DNA of 64,000 nucleotides from Planctomycetes bacterium B3_Pla (lineage in GTDB: Bacteria > Planctomycetota > Phycisphaerae > Sedimentisphaerales > Anaerobacaceae), in the NCBI GenBank assembly GCA_005223045.1, contig NJBM01000001.1, positions 372,001-436,000 on the forward strand, read 5' to 3'. The number at the start of each line of letters is the position of its first letter. Position 1 is the stretch's first letter. The notes below the pieces were generated by a model. It made no database searches and was not told the DNA's origin. It worked only from the letters and a program-made list of their open reading frames with translations. Positions 52,965-61,764 of the stretch are shown in pieces. The position numbers and the translations under genes are program-made.

Positions 52965-54227
52965 ATGGGTATGACGATAACCGAAAAGATTTTGGCGAAG
53001 GCGGCCGGCGCCGAAAACGTTGTGCCGGGGCAGTTAGTGGATGCGCGGATAGATGTTTTGATGTGCCATGACGTTACTGCTCCGCCGGCGATTTCGATGC
53101 TCGAAGAAAAAGGCATCGACAAAGTGTTCGACCGGGAGAAGATTGTCGTGACACCCGACCATTTTCAGCCGGCCAAGGACATCAAGAGCGCCGAGCTTCA
53201 CAAACGGCTCGACGGCTGGGCGAGACGGCACAAGATAAAGCACTATTACAAACTCGGCAGAGCCGGCGTCTGTCATGCGCTGCTGCCCGAGCAGGGGCAT
53301 ATTCGGCCGGGTGAGGTCATCGTTGGCGGCGATTCTCATACCTGCACGTACGGCGCCTTTGGGGCGTTTAGCACGGGGATCGGCTCCACAGACACCGCGG
53401 CGGCAATTGCGACGGGACAGTTGTGGTTCAAGGTCCCTGCTTCGATGAAGTTTATCCTTAACGGCTCACTCGGGCCGGGCGTTTATAGCAAGGATGTGAT
53501 TCTTGCCGTCATTGCGCGGATCGGCACGGACGGCGCACTATATCGAGCGATGGAATTTGCCGGACCGGCCCTTGCCGAGATGTCGATGGAAGCGCGAATG
53601 ACCATAACGAATATGGCTATCGAAGCGGGCGCTAAGAACGGTGTAATCGGTTTCGACGATGTAACAAAACAATACCTCGACGAGCATCTCAAGGACGGCA
53701 AGGATTACACCGTTTACGAGTCCGACAGTGACGCCGAATACCTCGCTGTCGAAGAGTTTGACTGCTCCGCAATAGAGCCGATGGTCGCTTTGCCGCACCT
53801 GCCGAGCGGCGGCGTGCCCGTGGGCGAATGTGCCGGCAAGGAAATGGACCAGGCGTATATCGGAAGCTGCACGAACGGCCGGATCGAGGATTTGCGAATC
53901 GCCGCGGATATTCTTAAGGGCAAAGAAGTTGCCATTCGCACAATAATCGTGCCGGCGACGCCGGTAATCTGGAAGCAGGCCAAAGATGAAGGCCTGTTCG
54001 ATATATTTTATGACGCCGGGTGCGTGATTAGCGCCCCTACGTGCGGCGCATGCTTAGGCGGATTTATGGGCATTCTCGCCGCAGGCGAAAAGTGCATCAG
54101 CACAACCAACCGGAACTTCGTCGGGCGTATGGGAGACCCAAAGAGTGAAGTCTATTTAGCCAGCCCGGCTACGGCGGCGGCAAGCGCGATTACCGGGAAA
54201 CTGACTGATCCTAGAGAATGTATGTAA
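52965..54227 (+). CDS. leuC: 3-isopropylmalate dehydratase large subunit
   Basis: A 420-residue aconitase-family protein that isomerises 2- to 3-isopropylmalate with LeuD. Visible: [23 protein letters not shown] ([12 protein letters not shown]), [25 protein letters not shown], the first cluster Cys in [13 protein letters not shown] and the pair in [12 protein letters not shown], which bind the [4Fe-4S] cluster. The length is of the shorter LeuC2/HacA-like type. The ATG is at 52965; upstream residues in frame are Lys-rich and unlikely to be coding. Confidence 0.95.
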   Translation: MGMTITEKILAKAAGAENVVPGQLVDARIDVLMCHDVTAPPAISMLEEKGIDKVFDREKIVVTPDHFQPAKDIKSAELHKRLDGWARRHKIKHYYKLGRAGVCHALLPEQGHIRPGEVIVGGDSHTCTYGAFGAFSTGIGSTDTAAAIATGQLWFKVPASMKFILNGSLGPGVYSKDVILAVIARIGTDGALYRAMEFAGPALAEMSMEARMTITNMAIEAGAKNGVIGFDDVTKQYLDEHLKDGKDYTVYESDSDAEYLAVEEFDCSAIEPMVALPHLPSGGVPVGECAGKEMDQAYIGSCTNGRIEDLRIAADILKGKEVAIRTIIVPATPVIWKQAKDEGLFDIFYDAGCVISAPTCGACLGGFMGILAAGEKCISTTNRNFVGRMGDPKSEVYLASPATAAASAITGKLTDPRECM

Positions 54228-54228
54228 C

Positions 54229-54312
54229 CGCGGATTTCGCGGATTACGCAGTTTGAATATGGCAATGGAATTCTTATACTCTGAATCCGTGTAATCAGCG
54301 CAATCCGCGGTT
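54229..54312. repeat. Inverted pair of period-9 tracts between leuC and leuD
   Basis: CCGCGGATTTCGCGGATTAC (54230-54249) and, in inverse orientation, CTGAATCCGTGTAATCAGCG with CAATCCGCGG (54283-54311), are separated by about 35 bp. The same sequence family flanks the GxxExxY remnant at 57.7 kb. Confidence 0.85.
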
Positions 54313-54331
54313 CAGAGAGAAACGAGGAACT

Positions 54332-54817
54332 ATGTCAAAAGCACACGTATACGAACGAGACCACATCAATACAGATGAAATAATCCCCGCTCGGTATTTG
54401 AATACCGACGATGAGATGGAATTGGCGAGTCATTGTTTCGAGGATTTGGACGGGGACTTCGTCGGCAAGGTCGAAAAAGGCGATGTGATCGTTGCCGGCG
54501 AGGATTTTGGCTGCGGCTCATCCCGAGAGCACGCCGTCTGGGCTATTCGCGGAGTAGGTGTTCAGACGGTGATCGCCAAGACATTCGCGCGAATCTTCTA
54601 TCGCAACGCCATCAATAACGGCTTCTACCTGATCGAATCGCCCGACGCTCCAGAGAAGATCAACGACGGCGACGAGCTTGAAATAGATTACAAGAACGGC
54701 TCAATCAAGAACAAGACAGCAGGTGTTGATATTGCTTTTCAGCCGCTTCCCGACTTCGCCCTCGAAATAATCAACAATGGCGGACTGCTGAATCACATTA
54801 CGAAAAGTCAAAAGTAG
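54332..54817 (+). CDS. leuD: 3-isopropylmalate dehydratase small subunit
   Basis: A 161-residue partner of Leu[17 protein letters not shown], the signature [37 protein letters not shown] and a C-terminal swivel end. GAGGAA lies before the ATG. The leuC-leuD gap of 104 bp is filled by the inverted repeat pair. Confidence 0.96.
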   Translation: MSKAHVYERDHINTDEIIPARYLNTDDEMELASHCFEDLDGDFVGKVEKGDVIVAGEDFGCGSSREHAVWAIRGVGVQTVIAKTFARIFYRNAINNGFYLIESPDAPEKINDGDELEIDYKNGSIKNKTAGVDIAFQPLPDFALEIINNGGLLNHITKSQK

Positions 54818-54945
54818 GGTGCGATGAATCGCACCATTCTTGAAAGCATTGTAAAGCGATACCCACAGGAATTATTATCCTGTATATGAGACGATCATAA
54901 TGAATCAGGCAAATGGTGCGAAATATCGCACCCTACGTCTTCATT
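54813..54945. repeat. Dispersed inverted repeat (GTAGGGTGCGAT type)
   Basis: GTAGGGTGCGATGAATCGCA at the left and TGCGAAATATCGCACCCTAC at the right are near-perfect inverted copies 85 bp apart; each is also internally palindromic (GGTGCGA..TCGCACC). It directly follows the leuD stop. Confidence 0.8.
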
Positions 54946-55075
54946 CGCTTTGCTCATTCAGTGGCTGCCACACATAGATTCTCTTGAATATGAAGCTCTG
55001 CGGAGGTATAGTATCGGCGGCTCGCAAATGAAGTGAATGTTTATCCGTGAAATCTGTGGCTTAAAGAATGACATT

Positions 55076-56572
55076 ATGAACAGACGTGGTTTTTTGAAGA
55101 TTATCGGCTTGGGTGCGGCAGCGGTGGCTGTTCCGGTTGGTCGGTGCCTTGGCCAACGAACGGCAGCCGCACGCGGGCGGAACAGGAAATTGAACTTTGT
55201 ATTCCTTCTTATCGATGACCTGGGCTGGACGGATGTGGGGTGCTATGGCAGCAGTTTCTATGAGACGCCAAACATCAACAGGCTGGCGAGTGGAGGGATG
55301 CGCTTTACGGATGCTTACGCGGCCTGTCCGGTTTGCTCGCCTACGAGGGCCAGTATTGTGGCGGGCAAGTATCCAGCCAGATTAGGGATAACGCAGTGGA
55401 TAGGCGGGGCGAACGAGCCGACGCCTTATCGGCATTATCTGCCGCTGGAAGATGTGACGATTGCCGAGGCGCTGAAGGAAGCCGGCTACGCGACCGCCTT
55501 TGTGGGCAAGTGGCATCTGGGCAGCAAGGATTATTATCCGCAGCATCAGGGTTTTGATGTCAATATCGGAGGCGATTCCTCGGGCGCTCCACCGACGTAC
55601 TTCTGGCCCTACAAGAGGAGAAATCGGGCTCTGGATGAGCTGCCGGCCGGCGGTGAAAAGGGCGAATATCTGACGGACCGGCTGACGGATGAGTCGCTCA
55701 AATTCCTGGAGGCTAACAAAGACAAGCCGTTTCTGCTGTACCTTTCACATTATGCCGTTCATACGCCGATAGAGTCGAAGCAGGAAATTACGGACAAATA
55801 CAAGGCCAAGGCCGAGAAGTTGCCCGAACCTGAGGGGCCGAAGTTTGCTCCCGTGTATGGTCGTTACAGGACGCGGATGGTTCAGGACAATCCGGCTTTT
55901 GCGGGCATGGTTCAGAGCGTGGATGAGAGCGTCGGGCGGGTGATGAAGAAGCTGGAAGAGTTGGGCGCGGCCGACAATACGGCGGTCATCTTCATGTCCG
56001 ACAACGGCGGGCTCTCGACCGTGCCGCGGGAAGGGCCGACCTGCAATCTGCCGCTGCGTGCGGGTAAGGGCTGGCTCTACGAAGGCGGGATTCGCGAGCC
56101 TATGATTATCAAATGGCCCGGCGTGGTCAAGGCGGGCAGCTTGTGCAGCGAGCCTGTGACGAGCACGGATTTCTACCCGACAATGCTGGAGATGGCCGGT
56201 CTGCCGCTAAAGCCCGAGCAGCACGTTGACGGCGTGAGTTTGATGCCGTTGTTGAAGAACAAAGGCAGGCTTGAGCGCAAGGCGATCTATTGGCATTACC
56301 CCCACTATCACGGCAGCGGCAACAGGCCCAGCGGGGCAATTCGCGCCGGGGATTACAAGCTGATTGAATGGTATGAAGATAACAGCGTTGAGTTGTATAA
56401 TCTGAAGGACGATCTAAGCGAGAAGCACGACCTGGCGAGCCGGATGCCGGAAAAGGCGGTGGAGCTTCGCAGGATGCTGGGCAAGTGGCAAAAGAGTGTG
56501 AAGGCAAAGATGCCCGCACCAACTCTGCGCGACGATTTCAAGGTATGGAAGGATTCAAGGGCAATAAAGTAA
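55076..56572 (+). CDS. Tat-exported sulfatase (arylsulfatase A family)
   Basis: A 498-residue periplasmic sulfatase. The twin-arginine-like start MNRRGFLKIIG precedes a hydrophobic stretch. Metal-binding LLIDDLGWTDVGCYGS is followed by the active-site C-S-P-T-R (Cys87, converted to formylglycine in the family), GKWHLG, and SDNGG. Such enzymes strip sulfate from polysaccharides or mucins. The maturing enzyme is not in the window. It stands between leuD and leuB, possibly inserted into the leu cluster. Confidence 0.93.
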   Translation: MNRRGFLKIIGLGAAAVAVPVGRCLGQRTAAARGRNRKLNFVFLLIDDLGWTDVGCYGSSFYETPNINRLASGGMRFTDAYAACPVCSPTRASIVAGKYPARLGITQWIGGANEPTPYRHYLPLEDVTIAEALKEAGYATAFVGKWHLGSKDYYPQHQGFDVNIGGDSSGAPPTYFWPYKRRNRALDELPAGGEKGEYLTDRLTDESLKFLEANKDKPFLLYLSHYAVHTPIESKQEITDKYKAKAEKLPEPEGPKFAPVYGRYRTRMVQDNPAFAGMVQSVDESVGRVMKKLEELGAADNTAVIFMSDNGGLSTVPREGPTCNLPLRAGKGWLYEGGIREPMIIKWPGVVKAGSLCSEPVTSTDFYPTMLEMAGLPLKPEQHVDGVSLMPLLKNKGRLERKAIYWHYPHYHGSGNRPSGAIRAGDYKLIEWYEDNSVELYNLKDDLSEKHDLASRMPEKAVELRRMLGKWQKSVKAKMPAPTLRDDFKVWKDSRAIK

Positions 56573-56610
56573 ACGAATAAACCTTAATTATTGTGACAAG
56601 GAGACTGAGA

Positions 56611-57690
56611 GTGTACAAGATTGCAGTGATGCCCGGCGACGGAACCGGACCGGAAGTTACGGTCGAAGCAGTGAAGGTGTTGAAAGCTGCCGCGGATAAA
56701 TTCGATTTCAAGGTGGAGCTGACCGAGTTCGATTTCGGCGGTGAGAGATACAAAAAGACGGGCGAGACTCTGCCCGATAGCGGCGTCGAAGAGCTTCGCA
56801 AATTCGATGCGATTCTGCTCGGCGCGATCGGGCATCCCGACGTGGCGCCGGGAATCCTCGAAAAGGGCATCCTGCTCAAGGCCCGCTTTGAGCTGGACCA
56901 ATACATCAACCTGAGACCTGTAAAGCTCTATCCTGGTGTTGAGACGCCTATAAAAGACAAAGGGCCTGACGATATAGATTTCGTGGTAGTGCGAGAGAAC
57001 ACCGGCGACCTCTACACGGGCACGGGCGGATTCTCAATGAAAGGAACGCCGCACGAGATAGCCGTTCAGTCGGCTGTTTATAATCGCTTCCAGGTTGACC
57101 GCTGCCTGAAGTACGCGTTCGAGTACGCAGACAAGCACGGCAAGAAGGCTCGCGGCAAAGGCGACGAGAACACTCTGGCTCTGTGCGGCAAGACCAACGT
57201 GCTTACCTACATCTACGATCTGTGGGAACGCGCCTTCCACGAGATGGGCCAGGCGAAGTATCCCAACATACGAAGGGATTACTACCATGTTGACGCCACG
57301 TGCATGTGGATGGTCAAGAATCCCGAATGGTTCGACGTTATTGTCACCGGCAACATGTTCGGCGATATCATCACCGACCTCGGCGCAATGATCCAGGGCG
57401 GCATGGGCATCGCCGCCGGCGGAAACATCAATCCCGAAGGCGTCAGCATGTTCGAGCCTATCGGCGGAAGCGCACCGAAATATACCGGCAAGAATGTTAT
57501 AAACCCCCTGGCTGCTATCTGTGCCGCACAGATGATGCTCGATACATTGGGCGAGGAAGAAGCCGGCGAGAAGATTGAAGATGCGGTCAAGTTCGTAACC
57601 GGCAACAAACTAAAATCGCTCCAGGCCGGGCGAATGGGATACTCGACGAGCGAAGTCGGCGACCTTGTTGCAGAAAAAGTCGCTGAGTAG
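56611..57690 (+). CDS. leuB: 3-isopropylmalate dehydrogenase
   Basis: A 359-residue NAD-dependent beta-decarboxylating dehydrogenase. VMPGDGTGPEVTVEAVKVL, VVRENTGDLYTGTGGF, the Mg-binding DVIVTGNMFGDIITDLGAM and the NAD loop EPIGGSAPKYTGKNVINP are present. It completes the leucine pathway with LeuA, LeuC and LeuD; isocitrate dehydrogenase is excluded only by context. The GTG at 56611 follows AAGGAG; an earlier GTG at 56593 lacks such a site. Confidence 0.9.
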   Translation: MYKIAVMPGDGTGPEVTVEAVKVLKAAADKFDFKVELTEFDFGGERYKKTGETLPDSGVEELRKFDAILLGAIGHPDVAPGILEKGILLKARFELDQYINLRPVKLYPGVETPIKDKGPDDIDFVVVRENTGDLYTGTGGFSMKGTPHEIAVQSAVYNRFQVDRCLKYAFEYADKHGKKARGKGDENTLALCGKTNVLTYIYDLWERAFHEMGQAKYPNIRRDYYHVDATCMWMVKNPEWFDVIVTGNMFGDIITDLGAMIQGGMGIAAGGNINPEGVSMFEPIGGSAPKYTGKNVINPLAAICAAQMMLDTLGEEEAGEKIEDAVKFVTGNKLKSLQAGRMGYSTSEVGDLVAEKVAE

Positions 57691-57691
57691 A

Positions 57692-57720
57692 AACCGCGGA
57701 TTTCACGGATTACACGGAAT
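57692..57720. repeat. Period-9 tract, left copy flanking the GxxExxY remnant
   Basis: AACCGCGGATTTCACGGATT followed by ACACGGAATT: three 9-bp units of CGGATTNCA. Inverse copy at 57914-57942. Confidence 0.85.
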
Positions 57721-57744
57721 TAGGTAAGGAATGAATCTTGTCTA

Positions 57745-57913
57745 CTGACGAGAGACATCATCGGTGCCGCAATGGAAGTCCACAAGATTCTTGGCGCAGG
57801 GTTTCTTGAAAGCGTTTATGAAGAGGCACTGGCAATTGAAACAGGCTAAATTTGGAATTGTTGCTCAACTTTGGGTGCACATCTTTGGAAATCAAGAGAC
57901 TAATAAACTCCAG
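57745..57913 (+). pseudogene. Decayed GxxExxY-family (PD-(D/E)xK-like) gene
   Basis: A plus-strand frame without a start codon reads [32 protein letters not shown], the diagnostic GxxExxY region. The frame then breaks: a shift of one restores [11 protein letters not shown]. The central catalytic part is missing and only about 170 bp remain before the inverse period-9 tract. The family is small, of unknown function, and common in genomes that carry these repeats (recollection, not searched). Confidence 0.8.
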
Positions 57914-57942
57914 TCCGTGAAATCCGCGTAATCCGTGGTTAC
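57914..57942. repeat. Period-9 tract, right copy flanking the GxxExxY remnant
   Basis: Plus strand GTCCGTGAAATCCGCGTAAT then CCGTGGTTA; its complement reads AACCACGGATTACGCGGATT and so on, matching the left tract in inverted orientation. Confidence 0.85.
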
Positions 57943-57954
57943 TTCTGAACAGTT

Positions 57955-58941
57955 ATGCCTGCGAATTTGACACCGGAATATCTGAAGGCTGAGAAGTGGT
58001 ACAAGAGCGCCACTTCGAGTGACGAGAAGATCCTTGCGCTCGAGCGCATGTTAGCTGTTATCCCCAAGCACAAGGGGACCGACCACCTCAAGGCGGACCT
58101 GCGCAAGAAGCTGAGCAAGCTAAAGGACGCCGGCACGCAGAAAAAAGGCGGCGGCACGCACGTGGACATATTCCACGTGCCTCGCAGCGGGGCGGGCCAG
58201 ATCGTTCTGATCGGCACACCCAACTGCGGCAAGAGTTCCATCGTCGCAGCGCTGACTAATGCGAAGGTCAACGTGGCGGATTTTCCGTTTGCAACGGGCG
58301 CGCCGGCGCCGGGGATGGCGACGTTCGAGGACGTGCCGATTCAGTTGGTTGACATGCCGCCGATCACGGCCGACTACAGCGCCCCGGGCCAGGTCGGGAC
58401 GTACCGTAACTGCGATTCGATAGCGATTGTCATCGACCTTTCCGGCGACGTTTGCGAGCAGCTCGGTGTATGCCTGGAATTTCTCGAAGCGCGCAGTCTG
58501 CTTATCGACAGCGAAACACCGGCCCATGACAGCCACGGCAACGCACTCGGTAAGAAGGCATTCTGCATCTGCACCAAATCAGACGTTGCCGAAGCGGGTG
58601 CTCTTGAGAGTCTCAAAGAATTGTGTGACCATCCGTTTGAATTTGTCGAAATTTCCGCTGAGACCGGGGCGGGACTTGAAGAACTCTCGGCGAAATTCTT
58701 CGGGTTGTTGGGAATAATCCGCATTTACGCCAAGCCGCCGGGAAAGCCTGCCGATATGACCGACCCGTTCACACTGCCGGCCGGCTCGACCGTCATGGAC
58801 CTGGCTCATGCTATTCACCGCCAGTTGGCCGAGAAGCTGAAATTCGCAAAAATCTGGGGCACCGGCGTCTATGACGGGCAGAACACACAGAGAAATCACG
58901 TCCTGAACGATAAAGACATTATAGAATTACACTTCGGGTAG
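57955..58941 (+). CDS. TGS-domain GTPase (DRG/Obg-like)
   Basis: A 328-residue cytosolic GTPase. A helical N-terminus (1-75) precedes the P-loop GTPNCGKSS (residues 87-95), a G3 motif read as VDMPP instead of D-x-P-G, and a G4 read as TKSD instead of NKxD. A TGS domain (about 250-328) has FTLPAGSTVMDLAHAIH and closes with NDKDIIELHF. The family is linked to ribosome function. The altered G3 and G4 are worth noting and may lower GTP specificity. No clear ribosome site is visible at the ATG. Confidence 0.87.
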   Translation: MPANLTPEYLKAEKWYKSATSSDEKILALERMLAVIPKHKGTDHLKADLRKKLSKLKDAGTQKKGGGTHVDIFHVPRSGAGQIVLIGTPNCGKSSIVAALTNAKVNVADFPFATGAPAPGMATFEDVPIQLVDMPPITADYSAPGQVGTYRNCDSIAIVIDLSGDVCEQLGVCLEFLEARSLLIDSETPAHDSHGNALGKKAFCICTKSDVAEAGALESLKELCDHPFEFVEISAETGAGLEELSAKFFGLLGIIRIYAKPPGKPADMTDPFTLPAGSTVMDLAHAIHRQLAEKLKFAKIWGTGVYDGQNTQRNHVLNDKDIIELHFG

Positions 58942-58945
58942 GCTC

Positions 58946-60589
58946 TTAGTTTTGCGCTGCAGGCTCGCTCCGATAGATCGGCAGCAGAATGTGTGAGGGT
59001 CGTTCGCTGGACAGGCTAAGTGTGTTTGTGGCGACGCGGGGTACACCAGTTGCGCCCGTGTTTGGGTTAGGCTCGAACCGCGGTGAGTTTGACGATGAGA
59101 CCGCCACACGGATGCGGTGACCCTTGTTGAACACGAGCGAGGTGCTCCACAAGTCAACAGTCAACTCGTAGGTCTGATCAGGCTTGAGAAGTTCGGGCCG
59201 CGCGAAGGAATTGCGCAAGCTTGCGCGGAGAATGCCGTCGGTGATCAGCATCGATCTTCCATCGGGATACACGTCGGTTAGCTTCACTGTAAAGTCCGTA
59301 TCGGGGCGGTCGGACGAAACGTAAAGCTTTGCAGAAATGCGCCCCGTCACTTCAACCGGCTCGGCGAGCACGTCGGACGTGAACAGCAAGACGTCCGGGC
59401 GCGACTCGATCTTCCGCTGATCCATCGGCCCTTTGGGCAAGAGAAGGTTCTGCCCGCCGACAGTGGGAACAGGATCGTTTGGATCGTAACGGTACGATAG
59501 AGTCTTAGTCCCATCGGGCGGCGTTTCGCGGACAAGCCGTCTGTCGGGATGGAAGTAAAACGCTGTGACCTCGGCGGGCGGGGGCCAGTTGTCGGCCTGG
59601 CGCCAGAAGTTGCCGCCGGCGTTCCCGTCGGTCGGATCACCCATGACATAGTAGTGCACGGCCTTGTCTTTCTGAGCACCGTTGTCTTTGCCTTTCAGCC
59701 AGGAATCAAACAGTCGCGAAGCCTCGGCGGCCGGGGGCATCTTAGAGTTCGGCGGGTACTTCAACTCGTCGAAAACTCCGTGCGCGATGGGGCCTATGAC
59801 CAGCCGGCAGCGTCCGCGGGCGTCCGGGCCGCCGTGGTTGTGGATGGCGACGAACGAGTTGATCGTCCCTTGCAGGAAAATGTCGTACCAGCCGCCGATG
59901 AAAACGCCCGGCGCATTCACGCGATGGGCCTGGTCCTCGGGGTTCAACCCGGCCCAGAATTCGTCGTAGTTGGGGTGGTCGCGGAAGGTTTTCAGATTGA
60001 CGTCGGCCATACCTGTCAGCGTGAGCCAACCTTCCAGCAGCGACTTGCGCCAGACGCCGCCCTGGTAGGCGGCCTGGCTATACATATCGGAAAAAGCCAC
60101 CACGACGGCCTGTCCTTTCAGCACGTCCGGCGCACCGGGAGCGAGCATGTTCTGGGTGACACCCACAGCCGAGCCGCCAAACGTAGCGACCTTCCCGTTG
60201 CACCACGGCTGAGAGGCGATCCACAGGAGCGTATCGTGCCCGTCCCGGCGTTTGCCCCACCCGCCGTTGTGAAAGATAATGGCATGGTGCCCTTCGGATT
60301 TGCCGCGGCCGCGTATGTCCTGGGAGACTATGGCGTAGCCTCGCCGGCAATACTTCTGCGCTTCGCCCGCAGCGCCGCCTCGGCCGTACGGGGTGCGCAT
60401 CAGTATCACGGGGTAGGGCGGCTGTCCGTCCGGGGGCAGATATACGTCGGTGGCCAGCTTTGTGCCGTCGCGCATCGGGACCATGTGAAGGGTCGGCTGG
60501 ATTTTCGCCTGGTCGGCTGCAAGAGCAACGACATTAGATAGGACAACACCAAAAAGCAACACCCGGTGAATCAGCCAACGCTTCGACAT
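58946..60589 (-). CDS. Exported CocE/NonD-family serine hydrolase (X-Pro dipeptidyl-peptidase-like)
   Basis: A 547-residue product with a signal peptide (LIHRVLLFGVVLSNVVALA). RDGTKLATDVYLP and PVILMRTPYGRGG open the alpha/beta-hydrolase domain; FGGSAVGVTQ carries the likely nucleophile Ser in G-x-S-x-x-G; GGWYDIF and HGVFDE follow; the C-terminal beta-sandwich has LWSTSLVFNKGHRIRVAVSSSNSPRFEPN. Relatives cleave esters, beta-lactams or Pro-peptides. GGAGACAG lies before the ATG at 60589. It converges on the TGS GTPase with 4 bp between stops. Confidence 0.9.
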   Translation of the reverse strand: MSKRWLIHRVLLFGVVLSNVVALAADQAKIQPTLHMVPMRDGTKLATDVYLPPDGQPPYPVILMRTPYGRGGAAGEAQKYCRRGYAIVSQDIRGRGKSEGHHAIIFHNGGWGKRRDGHDTLLWIASQPWCNGKVATFGGSAVGVTQNMLAPGAPDVLKGQAVVVAFSDMYSQAAYQGGVWRKSLLEGWLTLTGMADVNLKTFRDHPNYDEFWAGLNPEDQAHRVNAPGVFIGGWYDIFLQGTINSFVAIHNHGGPDARGRCRLVIGPIAHGVFDELKYPPNSKMPPAAEASRLFDSWLKGKDNGAQKDKAVHYYVMGDPTDGNAGGNFWRQADNWPPPAEVTAFYFHPDRRLVRETPPDGTKTLSYRYDPNDPVPTVGGQNLLLPKGPMDQRKIESRPDVLLFTSDVLAEPVEVTGRISAKLYVSSDRPDTDFTVKLTDVYPDGRSMLITDGILRASLRNSFARPELLKPDQTYELTVDLWSTSLVFNKGHRIRVAVSSSNSPRFEPNPNTGATGVPRVATNTLSLSSERPSHILLPIYRSEPAAQN

Positions 60590-60689
60590 TGTTCTGTCTC
60601 CTAACAGCCTGCCTCTCATAGAGGTCGTTCAGCCCCGCTATCCGGCCTTAGCTTATTGTATTACGACACACTTGTCGCAAACGGTTGAT

Positions 60690-61544
60690 CTATTTGGGCC
60701 AGGAGAGATAGAAGGTCTCTCTGCGGTAGTGGGCCTCGACGTGCCCGTCGAGGAAGGCGCAGTTTCCTCTGCCGCCGAGTTTGTTACCCGTCGGGGCGTG
60801 GTGGAAGCCGGCGATGACGTCCCAGAACTGCCCTACGCCATCGGGGCCCGGTTCGACCAGGCGGGGGCTGCCGCCGACCTGGCTGAGCCAGCTCTGGACC
60901 ATCGAATCGTTGCCGCAGACCATGAAGGTGTCGTTTAGCCCGGAGGCGTTGTAGGCCGTATCGACAAAACAACTCTCTTCCGTAAACGAGAAGGTTGTCG
61001 CGGGGCTCCTGACCTCGGAGATGTTTTGGACCCGCGATTCCCTGACGCTCGAATTCGTGCTGCCGACGTAGGCGTTCATCGTGTAGTTGTACCACGGTTC
61101 GTAATTTCGAATAGTCGATCCCTGCGCCATATAGAACTGGTCCTGGGAATTCTGGACGGCCAGACGCTTGAACGCCGGGCAGATGAACGACCTTGCGTCG
61201 GAAAGATACGAGAAAAGCGCGCCGCCGTACTGAGGATTGCTCTTTAGATCGATGTCCCCGTTGCACCAGCGAAGGTGCAGGTGGTTGCCGCCAACGCCCG
61301 ATTCGACGGGCATGCGGTCTGCTGAGGAGAAGTAGCACTTGTGTGCATCGCAGAAGTTGCCCTCGTTGTCGTCGAGATACATAGCCATCGCAAAAGTGTA
61401 GTTCTTGAGGTTGCCTTTACACGCCGCTCCCATAGCCAGGTCTTTAGCTTTGCTAAGAGCAGGCATGAGGATGGACAGCAGCAGGGCAATGACAGCGATA
61501 ACTACGAGCAATTCGATTAAGGTAAATCCCCCGGACTTCCGCAT
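60690..61544 (-). CDS. Type II secretion-like pseudopilin (H-X9-DG class)
   Basis: A 284-residue product from MRKSGGFTLIELLVVIAVIALLLSILMPALSKAK, the classic prepilin leader with Glu at +5. The soluble domain ends with NCAFLDGHVEAH, matching the H-x9-D-G pattern of planctomycete pseudopilins, of which these genomes encode many copies. GGAGGACAGAG precedes the ATG. It is upstream of the CocE-like hydrolase gene by 100 bp on the same strand. Confidence 0.9.
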   Translation of the reverse strand: MRKSGGFTLIELLVVIAVIALLLSILMPALSKAKDLAMGAACKGNLKNYTFAMAMYLDDNEGNFCDAHKCYFSSADRMPVESGVGGNHLHLRWCNGDIDLKSNPQYGGALFSYLSDARSFICPAFKRLAVQNSQDQFYMAQGSTIRNYEPWYNYTMNAYVGSTNSSVRESRVQNISEVRSPATTFSFTEESCFVDTAYNASGLNDTFMVCGNDSMVQSWLSQVGGSPRLVEPGPDGVGQFWDVIAGFHHAPTGNKLGGRGNCAFLDGHVEAHYRRETFYLSWPK

Positions 61545-61580
61545 GACTCTGTCCTCCAGCGTCTTAAAAACGTCTATCAC

Positions 61581-61764
61581 GGCACAACAGCCCCATTCTA
61601 TACATTGCAGACGCCTTATACAAGAAGATTCCCTGAATTATGGGCGGTTAGACAACCGCAGGCTCAGCGCCCGGAGCTACGACGGCGGACATATATGGAC
61701 GGACTGGCGGACGTTCATCAAGGATTGACCTGGCCCGGCTATCAGCCTTCCACAACGAATCCTG
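61581..61764. other. Intergenic region between pseudopilin and DUF5703 gene
   Basis: Both neighbours are on the minus strand. No promoter, terminator or repeat was recognised. Confidence 0.3.

Noticed and set aside
59549..60541. Plus-strand frame of about 330 codons
   Set aside because: Shadow of the CocE-like hydrolase gene.
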